Below are positions 18,625 to 28,518 of a DNA stretch of 64,000 nucleotides, one piece after another. Below the pieces are notes generated by a model. It ran no database searches, was not told the origin of the DNA, and saw nothing but the letters and a program-made list of their open reading frames with translations. Position 1 is the first letter of the stretch. Every line of letters starts with the position of its first letter. The stretch comes from Carboxylicivirga sp964602515 (GTDB lineage Bacteria > Bacteroidota > Bacteroidia > Bacteroidales > Marinilabiliaceae), in assembly GCA_964602515.1 (NCBI GenBank), contig CAZRRJ010000013.1:55564-119563 (forward strand). Reading direction: 5' to 3'. The translations under genes and the position numbers were made by a program.

Positions 18625-21600
18625 TTATAAAGTCATTTGAAATCCAATGTTAAAAACACGTTGAGTTGGGTATTTTAAGCCGGAACCTCCTCCTTGTTCG
18701 GGATCCCAATATTTGAAAGATGAAAATGTTAAGAGGTTAAGGCCACTTACATAAAAGCGCATATTTTTATGAGAAAAGCCTACTTCTGCATTCTTGAGTT
18801 TTATAAAAGAGGCATCTCGTATCCAAAAATCCGATCCAGCAGTATTGTTAGGATGATCAATTTTGGTCAACCTGGGGTAAGCTGCATATATATTCTGGTT
18901 ATCCGGACTCCAATAGTCTTCTGCAATAAAGCTTAGAACATTGCGGTTGTATTGAGTGCCAAAAGGGTGAAAACCTGACATCATTAATGATGTATTAGCC
19001 ACTCCTTGGAATAAACACGAAACATCAAACTTTTTATACTTGACAGACGGACCAAAACCATATATAATTTCAGGTATCTGTGGATGTCCCATGTAAACCT
19101 TATCGTTAGCATCAATAATACCATCGGATATACCATAACGGTTTGGCATGTCAAGGTATTTAATGTCACCAGGTGATACATTTCCTGATATTTGCTGTTT
19201 TGCACTGTTATTTATATGGTTTTGATCAATAAATAAGTGATCAGACCGATAGGCCAGGTATGTATTCAGTTTTCGGCCAACTTGTGCAAGGTGAGGATAT
19301 TCCATATAAAATGGTTCATCATACTCAAGTATCTTATTTGTAGCATAAGTAAAAGTACCTTTAAATTGAACTGTTAAATTATTATTGACTTGCTTGCCAT
19401 AGTTAAGTGCTATATCAAAACCTGAGTTTTTAACTTTGGCAAAGTTACCGTAGATTTTGGTTTCTGATGTGCCGAGATAATTTGGAATAGTTTTCTTCTC
19501 CTGAAAGATATTATCACGCATCTCCTGGAAAAAATCAACCATAATATTAATGTCCCTGAACAATTGGATGTCAGCTCCTAAGTTGATTTTTTTACCTGTT
19601 TCCCAAGTAATGTTATTATTCTGGTAGCGATTATACGATGGGCCACTCTTGTCGATAATATTATTGCCATACCCGGTTCTGAAACTATTGCTCCCGGTCA
19701 GATCAACATCTGAAAGATATATAAAGCGTTCGCCACCTATCTGGTCATTGCCGACAACTCCATATGAAGCTCTGAATTTAAGATTTGAAACAATATCAGT
19801 CAGGCCTTGAAAGAATAATTCACGAGAAATATTGTAACCTACAGCAACAGATGGGAATAGCCCCCATCTATACCCTTCTGCAAAGTTTTCAGAACCGTTG
19901 TAACCCAGGTTAAATTCTACAAGGTATTTGTTATCAAAACCATACGAAGCCCGGGCAGCTACACCTTGTCTTCGTCTTGGTAATGATGATAATAAATTGG
20001 ACACATTGTTATTAGCAAATTGATCCTGGTTGTAAAGTAACATTGTGTTAATGCTATGCTTTTCAATAACCTTTGAATAATCAATATAAGTTTGAAAGTA
20101 GATGCGTCTGTCTCCTCCCTGTGAACCTGAAGTTGAGAATACAGGTTTTTTTTCATCGCTTAATGGTCGGGTGGTAATATTATAGTTGTCATCTATAATC
20201 TCATAGCTGTCAAGTGTATATCTATTGTATCCTTGGCTTCTCTTAGTCAGGGATGACGAGAAGTTTTTAAAAGATACCATGGCTTTGAAACTCAACCCTT
20301 CTGTAATCATACTTAACTTTTGCGAAAATTCCAGATTAGCAATAACAGTGCTGTTAAAAGAATTATTATATCCTTTTGTCAGTTCTGCTAATGGATTTGT
20401 TGCACCTTGTTCATTTCCACCGGCAAAAGCTCCCCATTTTATCCAACTAACTGCATTGTTAGGGTCTGGATACATTACCGGAAAATTAACAGGGTTGGTA
20501 TTCATTACTGAATTATAGATATTACTGACGCCGATGTTAGGCGAACGTTTGGATTGTATTTGAGTATTAAGCCGTAGTGATAGCTTTGATAAGGGGCTTA
20601 AATTGGCATTAATATTATTTTGAAAGGCATAACGCATAACATCAATGTTGTTGTTGTATGAGAAGAATTCCTGACTTCTGTTTTTCAACATCCCTGTTTG
20701 ATGTGTTATTCCCACATTCATAAAATAATCAACTTTTTTACCACCACCTCTTATATTCAGGTTAACTATTTGGTTATGAGTTTGATTTTTAAATATTTCA
20801 TTATACCAGTTAACATTGGGAAAAACATATGGATTCAGATTTTTGGCAGTTCCATTAATTTGCTCGTCAGTATATAAAATATCGCCAAGAGATTGGTTTG
20901 TTACTGCTTCATTGTACAACCGCATGTAAGAAACCCCATTTACAAATTCAGGAGTTGAAGTAGGCTGACTAATTGAATTTTCCACCCGTATGTTAATAGC
21001 AGGTTTTTCCAGATTTGCTCCATTTTTCGTTGTAATTATCATAACTCCATTAGCTCCTCTTGTACCATACATGGCTGTAGCTGTAGCATCCTTTAAAATA
21101 GAAAAACCCTCAATAACTTCAGGAGGAAGAGCATTTAAATCATTTGCAGACACCTCCACGCCATCAATAACAATTAGGGGAGAGGTGGTACCACTTAATG
21201 TTGAAATACCGCGAATATAAAAGCTGGCACCATCGGCACCGGGTTCACCTGTTCTCTGAAAAGCTACAACACCGGCTAAACGACCAGCAAAGGCTGTTGA
21301 CAAGTTGGCAGAAGGAACAATGAGGTCTTTAGGTTTAATGGTTTGTACCGAACCAACAACACTTTCCTTCTTTTGCCCGGTACCGAAAGCAGTGATTACA
21401 ATTTCATCAATATCTTCGACAGATGCGTGTAGGGTGGTATTTATTGTTTTCTGGTCGCCTACTTTAATTTCCTGACTTTTCATACCAATGAAGGAAATTA
21501 CTAAGACATCTTCTGGTGAATTACAATCAAGACTGTATGAGCCGTTTATGTCTGTTATAGTTCCGGTAGTTGTTCCTTTTATCATTACGGTTACGCCTGG

Positions 21601-22038
21601 AATTGGCGTGCCATCTGTTTGCCTTACTGTTCCTTTTATCTTTATCTTTTGGTATAATGCCAATGTTTTTTCATGTAACTTTTTTGATATTGTTATTTTT
21701 TTATTTTCAATGTAATATCCAACACTTTGCCCTTCCAATACCTTGCTTAGTATAGACTCAATTGGGGTATCATTAAAAGATAAGTGTAGCTTAACATTAT
21801 TATTTAATTCATCGGCACTATAAAAGATTCGATAGTCAGACTCTGATTTTATCAGATCTAATGCTTCTTCAATCGTGGAGTTGGAAAAGTTAATAGTAAT
21901 TTTGTCTTCCTGTTGATTAGCCTGTATAGAGAAAGTTCCCGTTAGAATAAAAAATGTTGTGATTATAACGGATTGTAATTGTCTTTTACTCTTATTACTT
22001 TCGAAATAGGAGCTACGTTTTATAAATTTAATTTTCAT
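18625..22038 (-). CDS. SusC/RagA-family TonB-dependent transporter with STN signalling domain
   Basis: This 1137-residue protein has a signal peptide ending near 41 (IQANQ). An STN domain lies at about 47-120 (ITINFSNSTIEEALDLI), then a carboxypeptidase-like beta-sandwich at about 132-215 (GTVRQTDGTPIPGVTVMIKG), a TonB plug at about 220-340 (IRGISTLSG, DATATAMYGTRGANGV) and a 22-strand barrel. The STN domain is what permits signalling to a FecR anti-sigma factor, and a fecR gene lies just upstream. It imports the substrate across the outer membrane with SusD. Start choice: the long basic N-terminus is unusual but contains the only good ATG before the signal core. Confidence 0.96.
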   Translation of the reverse strand: MKIKFIKRSSYFESNKSKRQLQSVIITTFFILTGTFSIQANQQEDKITINFSNSTIEEALDLIKSESDYRIFYSADELNNNVKLHLSFNDTPIESILSKVLEGQSVGYYIENKKITISKKLHEKTLALYQKIKIKGTVRQTDGTPIPGVTVMIKGTTTGTITDINGSYSLDCNSPEDVLVISFIGMKSQEIKVGDQKTINTTLHASVEDIDEIVITAFGTGQKKESVVGSVQTIKPKDLIVPSANLSTAFAGRLAGVVAFQRTGEPGADGASFYIRGISTLSGTTSPLIVIDGVEVSANDLNALPPEVIEGFSILKDATATAMYGTRGANGVMIITTKNGANLEKPAINIRVENSISQPTSTPEFVNGVSYMRLYNEAVTNQSLGDILYTDEQINGTAKNLNPYVFPNVNWYNEIFKNQTHNQIVNLNIRGGGKKVDYFMNVGITHQTGMLKNRSQEFFSYNNNIDVMRYAFQNNINANLSPLSKLSLRLNTQIQSKRSPNIGVSNIYNSVMNTNPVNFPVMYPDPNNAVSWIKWGAFAGGNEQGATNPLAELTKGYNNSFNSTVIANLEFSQKLSMITEGLSFKAMVSFKNFSSSLTKRSQGYNRYTLDSYEIIDDNYNITTRPLSDEKKPVFSTSGSQGGDRRIYFQTYIDYSKVIEKHSINTMLLYNQDQFANNNVSNLLSSLPRRRQGVAARASYGFDNKYLVEFNLGYNGSENFAEGYRWGLFPSVAVGYNISRELFFQGLTDIVSNLKFRASYGVVGNDQIGGERFIYLSDVDLTGSNSFRTGYGNNIIDKSGPSYNRYQNNNITWETGKKINLGADIQLFRDINIMVDFFQEMRDNIFQEKKTIPNYLGTSETKIYGNFAKVKNSGFDIALNYGKQVNNNLTVQFKGTFTYATNKILEYDEPFYMEYPHLAQVGRKLNTYLAYRSDHLFIDQNHINNSAKQQISGNVSPGDIKYLDMPNRYGISDGIIDANDKVYMGHPQIPEIIYGFGPSVKYKKFDVSCLFQGVANTSLMMSGFHPFGTQYNRNVLSFIAEDYWSPDNQNIYAAYPRLTKIDHPNNTAGSDFWIRDASFIKLKNAEVGFSHKNMRFYVSGLNLLTFSSFKYWDPEQGGGSGLKYPTQRVFNIGFQMTL

Positions 22039-22071
22039 AACTTTGAGTTGTTTTTTAGTTGTTCTATTTTA

Positions 22072-22138
22072 AAATTCTATTCGCAATAGAATTTGACTTT
22101 AAGGACACTATACGAAGGGTGCTGCAACACCCTTCGTA
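22072..22138 (-). promoter_or_regulatory. Two perfect hairpins between fecR and susC
   Basis: TACGAAGGGTG (22111-22121) pairs with CACCCTTCGTA (22128-22138) over 11 bp. AAATTCTATT (22072-22081) pairs with AATAGAATTT (22085-22094) over 10 bp with a 3-base loop. On the minus strand neither is followed by a convincing U-run. They could be RNA-processing or stability elements that separate the regulatory genes from the highly expressed susCD part, or the second could be a DNA operator for susC. Confidence 0.5.
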
Positions 22139-22145
22139 ATTTTTA

Positions 22146-23132
22146 TTACATAGGCAAAGTTTTAATATTAATAGTATCGTTAGTAATTTCGTAGTTAAAA
22201 TTGATCCATTGGTTTATGGTTTTAAGTATCTCGCTGGGGGTTTCATCTCTAAACTCACCAGTAATTAGCTTGGTGGGCAATGGCTTGTTTTCAAAGTGAA
22301 TCACCACATTATGAAAACGTTCTATTTTATTGGCAACATCGCGGAATGTTTCATTTTTAAACACAATCCTATTTTCTCTCCAGGCCAGATCATTGCATAA
22401 GTTATCAGGAGTAATAGTTTTATAAGTTTGTGTTTGGTGATTGTAAGTGCATTTTTGTGCTGGTTTTAATGTTTGTTTGTTAATGAAATGACCTGTTTTA
22501 TTCGTAAAGTAAACATTTACCTTTCCTTCAAGTAATAGGGTAGAAGTAATTGTTTCGTTTTGATAAGCTTTAATATTAAATTTGGTACCCAGAACTTTAA
22601 CTGTTGAATAAGTTGTTTGTACTTTAAAAGGTTTTTCCCCACTATGTGTTACCTCAAAATAGGCTTGTCCTTCAAGTTTTACAAGCCTGTTTGAAGAATT
22701 AAAATGTGCAGGGTAGAATAGCTTACTATTGGGAGCCAGTGTTACCTGTGTACTATCTGGGAGTAATATTTTACTTGTTTTGCCTTTGGGAGTGCTGGCA
22801 AGTTGCCATGTTTCATCATCATTATTATTAAGAAAGAGGTAGCCACTAAAAGATGCAATTATTAGTCCAATATAAATGGCTGCTATCTTTATGATTGTAC
22901 GACGTCTTTTCGTTTTTACAATTTTCTTTTTGATGTTTGCATAGTCATGACTTAATATTGATTCCTGCATTATACTTGAATATATAGATTTGGCCTTTAT
23001 CAATTTTTCCAGTTCAGTATAACGATCAGGGGTTGCTTCCAGCCATTTTTCCAGTTCTTGTTTTTCAGTTTTTGTAATATGCTGACTGAAAATATAATTA
23101 AGTATTATAGCATGTTGCCTGTTATTATTCAT
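22146..23132 (-). CDS. FecR-family anti-sigma factor
   Basis: This 328-residue protein has a cytoplasmic anti-sigma part (about 1-78), one membrane segment at about 79-101 (IIKIAAIYIGLIIASFSGYL) and a periplasmic FecR domain (about 115-225; ILLPDSTQVTLAPNSKL, KLEGQAYFEVTHSGEKPF, VKVLGTKFNIKAY). A C-terminal DUF4974 domain follows (FRDVANKIERFHNVVI) and resembles an STN fold. It is expected to hold the sigma factor encoded 82 bases upstream until the STN domain of the adjacent SusC signals ligand binding. Confidence 0.95.
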   Translation of the reverse strand: MNNNRQHAIILNYIFSQHITKTEKQELEKWLEATPDRYTELEKLIKAKSIYSSIMQESILSHDYANIKKKIVKTKRRRTIIKIAAIYIGLIIASFSGYLFLNNNDDETWQLASTPKGKTSKILLPDSTQVTLAPNSKLFYPAHFNSSNRLVKLEGQAYFEVTHSGEKPFKVQTTYSTVKVLGTKFNIKAYQNETITSTLLLEGKVNVYFTNKTGHFINKQTLKPAQKCTYNHQTQTYKTITPDNLCNDLAWRENRIVFKNETFRDVANKIERFHNVVIHFENKPLPTKLITGEFRDETPSEILKTINQWINFNYEITNDTINIKTLPM

Positions 23133-23213
23133 TACTATTTTGTTCTGTTACTGATTATAAAATGCTTTAACAGGCTAATACCCTAGTGAAGAATTGTATT
23201 TTTTTTACTTTTA

Positions 23214-23795
23214 TTAAAACAAATTATAAAAATAAGCAATAAAGCACAGGTAATCTTTAAGTTGTAGACGTAAAATTTGTAAGGCTTTTGACATATGAAA
23301 TTCAACTCCTTTAACGGATATGTCAAGCTCCTTAGCTATTGCAGCATATGTTTTGTCTTGCTGCCTGTGCATAGCAAAAATTAATCGGGTTTGGTGTGGT
23401 AATTTGTTCAGAGCCTCTTGAATTTTATCAACTAATTCGTTTAGTTCCACTTCTGGGATAAAGACTTCTTCTTTTTCAAGTAAACGTTGTAAAATGTGTG
23501 CATGGTTATTTCGTTTTACTTTTTGCTTACGAAAGTAGCCTAAACATGCATTTTTGATGCTTCGGTATAAAAAGCAGTCCAGTTGATTTGGTGAGAAGTT
23601 GCGTAAATCCAAATCCCAAAGCTTAACAAATAGTTCCTGAACGATGTCTTTACATACTTCAAAGTCAGTGATAAAGGTGTGAGCGTAATGACATAGCCTA
23701 AGATAATATTGCTTAAATAATTCTGAAAAATAAAGTTCCTTTTGGGAATATTTATCATATGTGAGTTTAGTTTGTATTTTCTTTGTTTTTTCCAA
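23214..23795 (-). CDS. ECF RNA polymerase sigma factor (Bacteroidota FecI-like)
   Basis: This 193-residue protein has sigma region 2 at about 25-90 (LFKQYYLRLCHYAHTFI, CKDIVQELFVKLWD) and region 4 at about 125-180 (LPHQTRLIFAMHRQQDKTYA, AIAKELDISVKGVEFHMSKA). It is followed by fecR and the SusC/D genes and should switch on this locus. The last residues are hydrophobic (CFIAYFYNLF), a common tail in this group. A possible -7 box lies 63 bases upstream of the start. Confidence 0.95.
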   Translation of the reverse strand: MEKTKKIQTKLTYDKYSQKELYFSELFKQYYLRLCHYAHTFITDFEVCKDIVQELFVKLWDLDLRNFSPNQLDCFLYRSIKNACLGYFRKQKVKRNNHAHILQRLLEKEEVFIPEVELNELVDKIQEALNKLPHQTRLIFAMHRQQDKTYAAIAKELDISVKGVEFHMSKALQILRLQLKDYLCFIAYFYNLF

Positions 23796-23857
23796 AAAAC
23801 GTGTAATTAAAATGTTTTATAACACAAGTTTAGTTAAAGAAAATTAAATTGCAATAT

Positions 23858-23865
23858 CAAAGTTA
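23858..23865 (-). promoter_or_regulatory. Possible -7 box of the sigma factor gene
   Basis: Minus-strand TAACTTTG matches TAnnTTTG and lies 63 bases before the sigma start codon. No TTTG is found at the expected -33 distance, so support is limited. Confidence 0.35.
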
Positions 23866-24375
23866 TTATTATTTAATATTATTAACTCAGATGATCAAAA
23901 TATTGATTGATTATTATATGCTGTTGATAAACTAGTATCTTATATGTTGAGTAGTGTTGGTGATGAATAGATAATACGTTACAGTTCTTTACTGTTTGTA
24001 CAAACAGTACTTAATATCATTCTTAATACTTGCTGTGGACAGAGAATTGTTAGATTGTAAAATGATAACCTTTTTGTGCTAATATTACATTGAACCTGAT
24101 AATTATCAGATGGGTCTTATCCTTTTTTTGAACTTATACTACGTTATAAGATGTCTCTTTAACCAAGGGTTTCGAATTAGTTTGAGTATTGCTTCCTTTT
24201 TAATTTTAAAATAATTGCCTGGTTCAGCAAGTTTGACTTTAGGCTCTCTTATTGTAATAATTACCTGTTATGGTTTAAAAAAAATCTAAATAATTAATTT
24301 AGCTGGGTTGCAAAATGGAATCCGTATTACTTACAACTTTGTATTTTTAAGTCATATGCCTGATTAAAATCGCAT
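23866..24375. other. Non-coding AT-rich spacer
   Basis: No frame of useful length and no repeat or structured element was recognised between the sigma-factor promoter region and the aconitase terminator. Confidence 0.5.
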
Positions 24376-24410
24376 AAAAAAGGCCATCCATACAGACAGC
24401 CTTTTTTAAA
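24376..24410. terminator. Terminator after aconitase
   Basis: AAAAAAGGC (24376-24384) pairs with GCCTTTTTT (24399-24407). The A-tract on the left gives a U-run for minus-strand transcripts, 21 bases beyond the aconitase stop. Confidence 0.75.
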
Positions 24411-24427
24411 TTTATTATTTTTTGAGG

Positions 24428-26692
24428 TTATGCATTTTGCTTTTTAATTAAGTTAAGTGCAGAGCCTTCTTTGAACCAAGCTATTTGAGTTTCATTATAT
24501 GAATGGTTAGCTATAATCACTTCTTTAGAACCATCTGTGTGAACGATTTCTAATTGTAATGGTTTGTTGGGGCTAAATGAATCTAAATCAAGAAAGTTAA
24601 ATGTGTCATCTTCTTTAATTTTATCATAATCGCCTTCATTGGCAAAAGTTAAACCTAGCATACCTTGTTTCTTAAGGTTGGTTTCGTGTATGCGGGCAAA
24701 GCTTTTTACCAATACTGCCCGAACACCCATAAAACGAGGTTCCATTGCAGCATGTTCGCGCGATGATCCTTCGCCATAGTTATGATCTCCTACAACAATG
24801 GTTGGAATACCCTCAGCTTTATATTTGCGTTGTGTTGCAGGTACTTCGCCATATTCACCTGTTAATTGGTTTTTAACTTTATTGGTTTCTTCATTAAAGA
24901 AGTTAACTGCACCAATCAACATGTTGTTAGAGATATTATCAAGGTGACCACGAAATTTTAACCATGGACCAGCCATTGAAATATGGTCTGTTGTACACTT
25001 CCCTTTTGCCTTAATTAATAATTTAGCACCAGTAATGTTTTTTCCGTCCCAAGGGGCAAAAGGTGTTAAAAGCTGCAATCGCTCACTGTTTTCATTTACA
25101 ACTACATTCACTTCTGAACCATCAGTAGCAGGAGCCTGGTAACCGGCATCTTCTACATCAAAGCCTTTAGGAGGTAACTCAAAACCTGTTGGGGCATCAA
25201 ACTTAACGTCTTCACCTTTTTCATTTCTCAAAGTGTCTGTTAAGGGATTAAAACCTAAATCACCGGCTATGGCTATGGCAGTTACCAGCTCAGGAGAACC
25301 TACAAAAGCAAATGTATTCGGATTGCCATCTGCGCGTTTTGCGAAGTTGCGATTAAACGAATGTACAATAGTGTTTTTTTCTTGCTTTTCAGCATCAGTA
25401 CGTGCCCACATACCAATACAAGGACCGCAGGCATTGGCATATACTTCGCCACCCATTTTATTAAAAGTGTCAATCAGCCCGTCACGTTCTATGGTATAGC
25501 GTACCAATTCAGATCCCGGAGTGATCTTAAACTCACTGGCTGCTTTTAAATTCTTTTCAGAAGCTTGTCTGGCAATAGAAGCAGCCTTGGAAATATCTTC
25601 ATATGAAGAGTTAGTACATGAGCCAATTAAACCTACATCAACCTTTAGAGGCCAACCGTTTTTTCTGGCTTCTTCGCGCATTTCCGATATAGGTGTTGCG
25701 CGATCAGGAGTAAATGGACCATTTAAATAAGGTTCTAAAGTATTTAAATCTATTTCAAGAACCTGATCAAAATACTTCTCAGGGTTTGCATAAACCTCTG
25801 CATCGCCTGTTAAATGTTCTTTAATAACATTGGCCGCTTCGGCTATTTCAGCACGGTTTGTAGCAGTCAGATAGCGAGCCATGGAAGCATCGTAACCAAA
25901 AGTAGAAGTAGTTGCTCCAATTTCAGCACCCATGTTACAGATGGTTCCTTTGCCTGTACAGCTTAATGATTCTGCTCCTTCACCAAAATATTCAACAATA
26001 CAACCGGTACCACCTTTAACAGTTAATAATCCGGCCACCTTAAGAATAATATCTTTAGGGGCAGCCCAACCATTTAATTTACCTGTTAGTTTAATACCAA
26101 TTAGTTTAGGGAATTTTAATTCCCAAGGCATGCCAGCCATTACATCAACAGCATCGGCACCACCAACACCCACAGCAATCATGCCAAGTCCACCAGCATT
26201 AACTGTGTGTGAATCTGTTCCAATCATCATACCACCCGGAAAAGCATAGTTTTCTAATACAACCTGGTGGATAATACCCGCACCCGGTTTCCAGAAACCA
26301 ATGCCGTACTTGTTAGATACAGAACTAAGAAAATCATATACCTCTTTATTTGTGACTTCTGCAGTTGCTAAATCTTTATTAGCGCCAACTTTGGCCTGGA
26401 TAAGGTGATCAGCATGAACTGTAGATGGTACAGCAGCACGCGATTTACCTGCCTGCATAAATTGTAATAAAGCCATTTGGGCTGTAGCGTCCTGCATTGC
26501 AACTCTGTCGGGATTAAAATTGACATATGATGCGCCACGCTCAAATGACTCTGCCGGTATACTATCAGCCAAATGAGCATAAAGGATTTTTTCAGTTAAC
26601 GTTAAGGGCCTGCCGAGTAGTTGTCTTGTTTTTTCAACTTTACCTGGTAATTCGGCATATACCTTTTTAATCATTTCAATGTCAAAAGCCAT
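24428..26692 (-). CDS. acnA: Aconitate hydratase (mitochondrial-type aconitase)
   Basis: The protein is 754 residues from the ATG at 26692. The frame extends eight codons to a TTG at 26716, but the ATG gives the usual start MAFDIEMI. The iron-sulfur cysteines are visible in GSCTNSSYED and ACGPCIGMW, and substrate-site segments include GTDSHT, NRNFAKRADG and the C-terminal swivel GDHNYGEGSSREHAAMEPR. It interconverts citrate and isocitrate in the TCA cycle. The gene is monocistronic with a terminator after it. The length fits the mitochondrial-type enzyme of Bacteroidota rather than the longer bacterial AcnA. Confidence 0.96.
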   Translation of the reverse strand: MAFDIEMIKKVYAELPGKVEKTRQLLGRPLTLTEKILYAHLADSIPAESFERGASYVNFNPDRVAMQDATAQMALLQFMQAGKSRAAVPSTVHADHLIQAKVGANKDLATAEVTNKEVYDFLSSVSNKYGIGFWKPGAGIIHQVVLENYAFPGGMMIGTDSHTVNAGGLGMIAVGVGGADAVDVMAGMPWELKFPKLIGIKLTGKLNGWAAPKDIILKVAGLLTVKGGTGCIVEYFGEGAESLSCTGKGTICNMGAEIGATTSTFGYDASMARYLTATNRAEIAEAANVIKEHLTGDAEVYANPEKYFDQVLEIDLNTLEPYLNGPFTPDRATPISEMREEARKNGWPLKVDVGLIGSCTNSSYEDISKAASIARQASEKNLKAASEFKITPGSELVRYTIERDGLIDTFNKMGGEVYANACGPCIGMWARTDAEKQEKNTIVHSFNRNFAKRADGNPNTFAFVGSPELVTAIAIAGDLGFNPLTDTLRNEKGEDVKFDAPTGFELPPKGFDVEDAGYQAPATDGSEVNVVVNENSERLQLLTPFAPWDGKNITGAKLLIKAKGKCTTDHISMAGPWLKFRGHLDNISNNMLIGAVNFFNEETNKVKNQLTGEYGEVPATQRKYKAEGIPTIVVGDHNYGEGSSREHAAMEPRFMGVRAVLVKSFARIHETNLKKQGMLGLTFANEGDYDKIKEDDTFNFLDLDSFSPNKPLQLEIVHTDGSKEVIIANHSYNETQIAWFKEGSALNLIKKQNA

Positions 26693-26881
26693 CTTTTTAT
26701 TGGTTAAGTAATACAAATAAGCGATTTTTTTTCATTTCCAAAGGTTAACAAAACTAGTAAAATATCACTATTTATAATCATGTTATTAAACAGATGAACA
26801 TCAAATTAGTTGCAGTTGATACTGCTTTAAAATTCTTTTACTAACTTGATGGCTGATTATTTTTTCTGAATATACCCTAAT

Positions 26882-28126
26882 ATGAAGTTGATCTTGATTT
26901 ATGAAAATTTACGCATCGCATTTGGTTCCATACGAACCAACTTGTTGAGGACTATTTTAACAATATTGATCATAAGTATTGGGATTACAGCTCTGATAGG
27001 AATTTTAACCGCAATATCATCTATCCAGGCTGCCATAAATAACAAGTTCACAGGAATGGGTGCTAATTCATTTACCATTGAAAACAGGGGAATGAATGTA
27101 CAGATCGGAAAACGTAAATTAAGGAATAAACGCTATGGATTTATATCTTTTAAAGAAGCCATACAGTTCAAAAATGAGTATAATTTTCCATCAATAGTTG
27201 CGGTATCACACACTGCAAGCGGAGCAGCAACGGTTAAATATGAATCAGAGCAATCAAACCCTAATGTGATGGTAATGGGTGTTGATGAGAACTTTCTTGA
27301 TGTGGAAGGGCATAACTTGAAGTGGGGACGAAATTTTACAAGCCAGGATATACAGGATAACAGGTATGTAGCTGTACTGGGCAGTAGTTTGGTTAAAAAG
27401 GTGTTCCCCGATAGCTCTAACCCTGTTGATAAGGTTATCGTTACCGGTGGAGTAAAATATAAGGTTATTGGAGTACTAGAAGAAAAAGGCTCAGGATTTG
27501 GAGCGCAAAGTGATAATATACTTCTTTTACCATTAACAAATGTGCGACAGGTGTTTAGCCGACCCAATATGTCGTATAAAATCGTGGTTAAAGCAAATGA
27601 TAGTCAACAGCTTGATGGCGCCATAAGTGAAGCTACCGGGTTATTTCGTGTTATTCGCGGTTTAACAGTACATGATGAGGATAACTTTAATATCAACAAA
27701 AGTGATAACCTGGCGCGCCTGTTAATAGAAAGTACCGGCAATGTTACTTTTGTAGCTTCAATTATTGGGCTTATTACTTTGTTGGGAGCTGCTATTGGAT
27801 TGATGAATATTATGTTAGTAGCTGTTACTGAACGAACACGTGAGATAGGTATTAGAAAGGCAATGGGAGCCAACAATAAAGCTATTCGTAACCAGTTTTT
27901 ATTTGAATCCATTATAATTGGACAATTAGGAGGAGTAATTGGGACAGTGCTGGGGATTTTAATCGGTAATTTAATGTCGATGGCTTTACAGACTGATTTT
28001 ATTGTGCCATGGAACTGGGTTGTTTTAGGCGTAATTGTATGTTTGATTGTTGGATTAGTTTCCGGTTTAATGCCTGCTATCAAAGCATCTAAACTAGATC
28101 CTATTGATTCATTGAGGTATGAATAA
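26882..28126 (+). CDS. MacB-like ABC transporter permease (FtsX family)
   Basis: This 414-residue protein has a first membrane segment at about 20-45 (LRTILTILIISIGITALIG), a large periplasmic MacB core, and three membrane segments from about 285 to the end (VTFVASIIGLITLLGAAIGL, TREIGIRKAMGA, GQLGGVIGTVLGILIGNLMS). TERTREIGIRKAMGA is the family coupling segment. Such permeases work with an ABC ATPase and usually a periplasmic adaptor in export or lipoprotein handling. No ATPase or adaptor gene is next to it, so its partners must be elsewhere. Confidence 0.9.
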   Translation: MKLILIYENLRIAFGSIRTNLLRTILTILIISIGITALIGILTAISSIQAAINNKFTGMGANSFTIENRGMNVQIGKRKLRNKRYGFISFKEAIQFKNEYNFPSIVAVSHTASGAATVKYESEQSNPNVMVMGVDENFLDVEGHNLKWGRNFTSQDIQDNRYVAVLGSSLVKKVFPDSSNPVDKVIVTGGVKYKVIGVLEEKGSGFGAQSDNILLLPLTNVRQVFSRPNMSYKIVVKANDSQQLDGAISEATGLFRVIRGLTVHDEDNFNINKSDNLARLLIESTGNVTFVASIIGLITLLGAAIGLMNIMLVAVTERTREIGIRKAMGANNKAIRNQFLFESIIIGQLGGVIGTVLGILIGNLMSMALQTDFIVPWNWVVLGVIVCLIVGLVSGLMPAIKASKLDPIDSLRYE

Positions 28127-28212
28127 TATGTGCAGATCTTTTAGGGGCAGGAGGAGATTAAAGTTAAACTATGTGTTGTGCATAATGTTTGTAAGGTTCC
28201 GTGTAAGGCTAT

Positions 28213-28374
28213 TTACACCAGTCTATATTGAAGTGGTTCCTGAATTGTTTCGAACATTTTTAGTTTAGACAAGGTGAAAAAAAAGTGTCATAGCCTAAGC
28301 TACAGTGGTGTTTTTTAAGAAGTATAAGGTTAAAAAGCACGAAAGAACAAGGCGCACTAATGTAGCTGATACAA
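28213..28374. repeat. MITE-like intergenic element, copy 1 (diverged)
   Basis: This stretch of about 160 bp aligns by eye along its length with 34387-34567. Shared blocks in the same order are TCTAT.TTGAA, ATTTTTAG, CAAGGT, AGTATAAG, TTAAAAAG and CGAAAGAA. The ends (TTACACCAG and TGATACAA) are diverged forms of the inverted ends of copy 2. It has no coding capacity. Confidence 0.6.
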
Positions 28375-28474
28375 AATAAAGAAGTTAGATTATTTAAGTC
28401 AAAATCATTACATACCCCATATTTGCACCTACTTTTAATTCTTCTTTTACAATAAGCATGTTACTTATGTGTTG

Positions 28475-28518
28475 TACGCAAATTGCGTAGTAAAATTACG
28501 CATATGACTAATAAGGGT
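28475..28518. repeat. Palindromic TACGCAAAT motif, copy A
   Basis: TACGCAA-A-TTGCGTA at 28475-28489 is a perfect palindrome. The sequence that follows (GTAGTAAAATTACGCAT, TGACTAATAAGG) recurs with small changes at 28828-28866, giving a direct repeat of about 44 bp roughly 350 bases apart. Confidence 0.6.

Noticed and set aside
27133..28083. 144- and 159-residue minus-strand ORFs across the ABC permease
   Set aside because: Complement of the permease codons; composition rich in T, I, P and S as expected for antisense of membrane-protein code.
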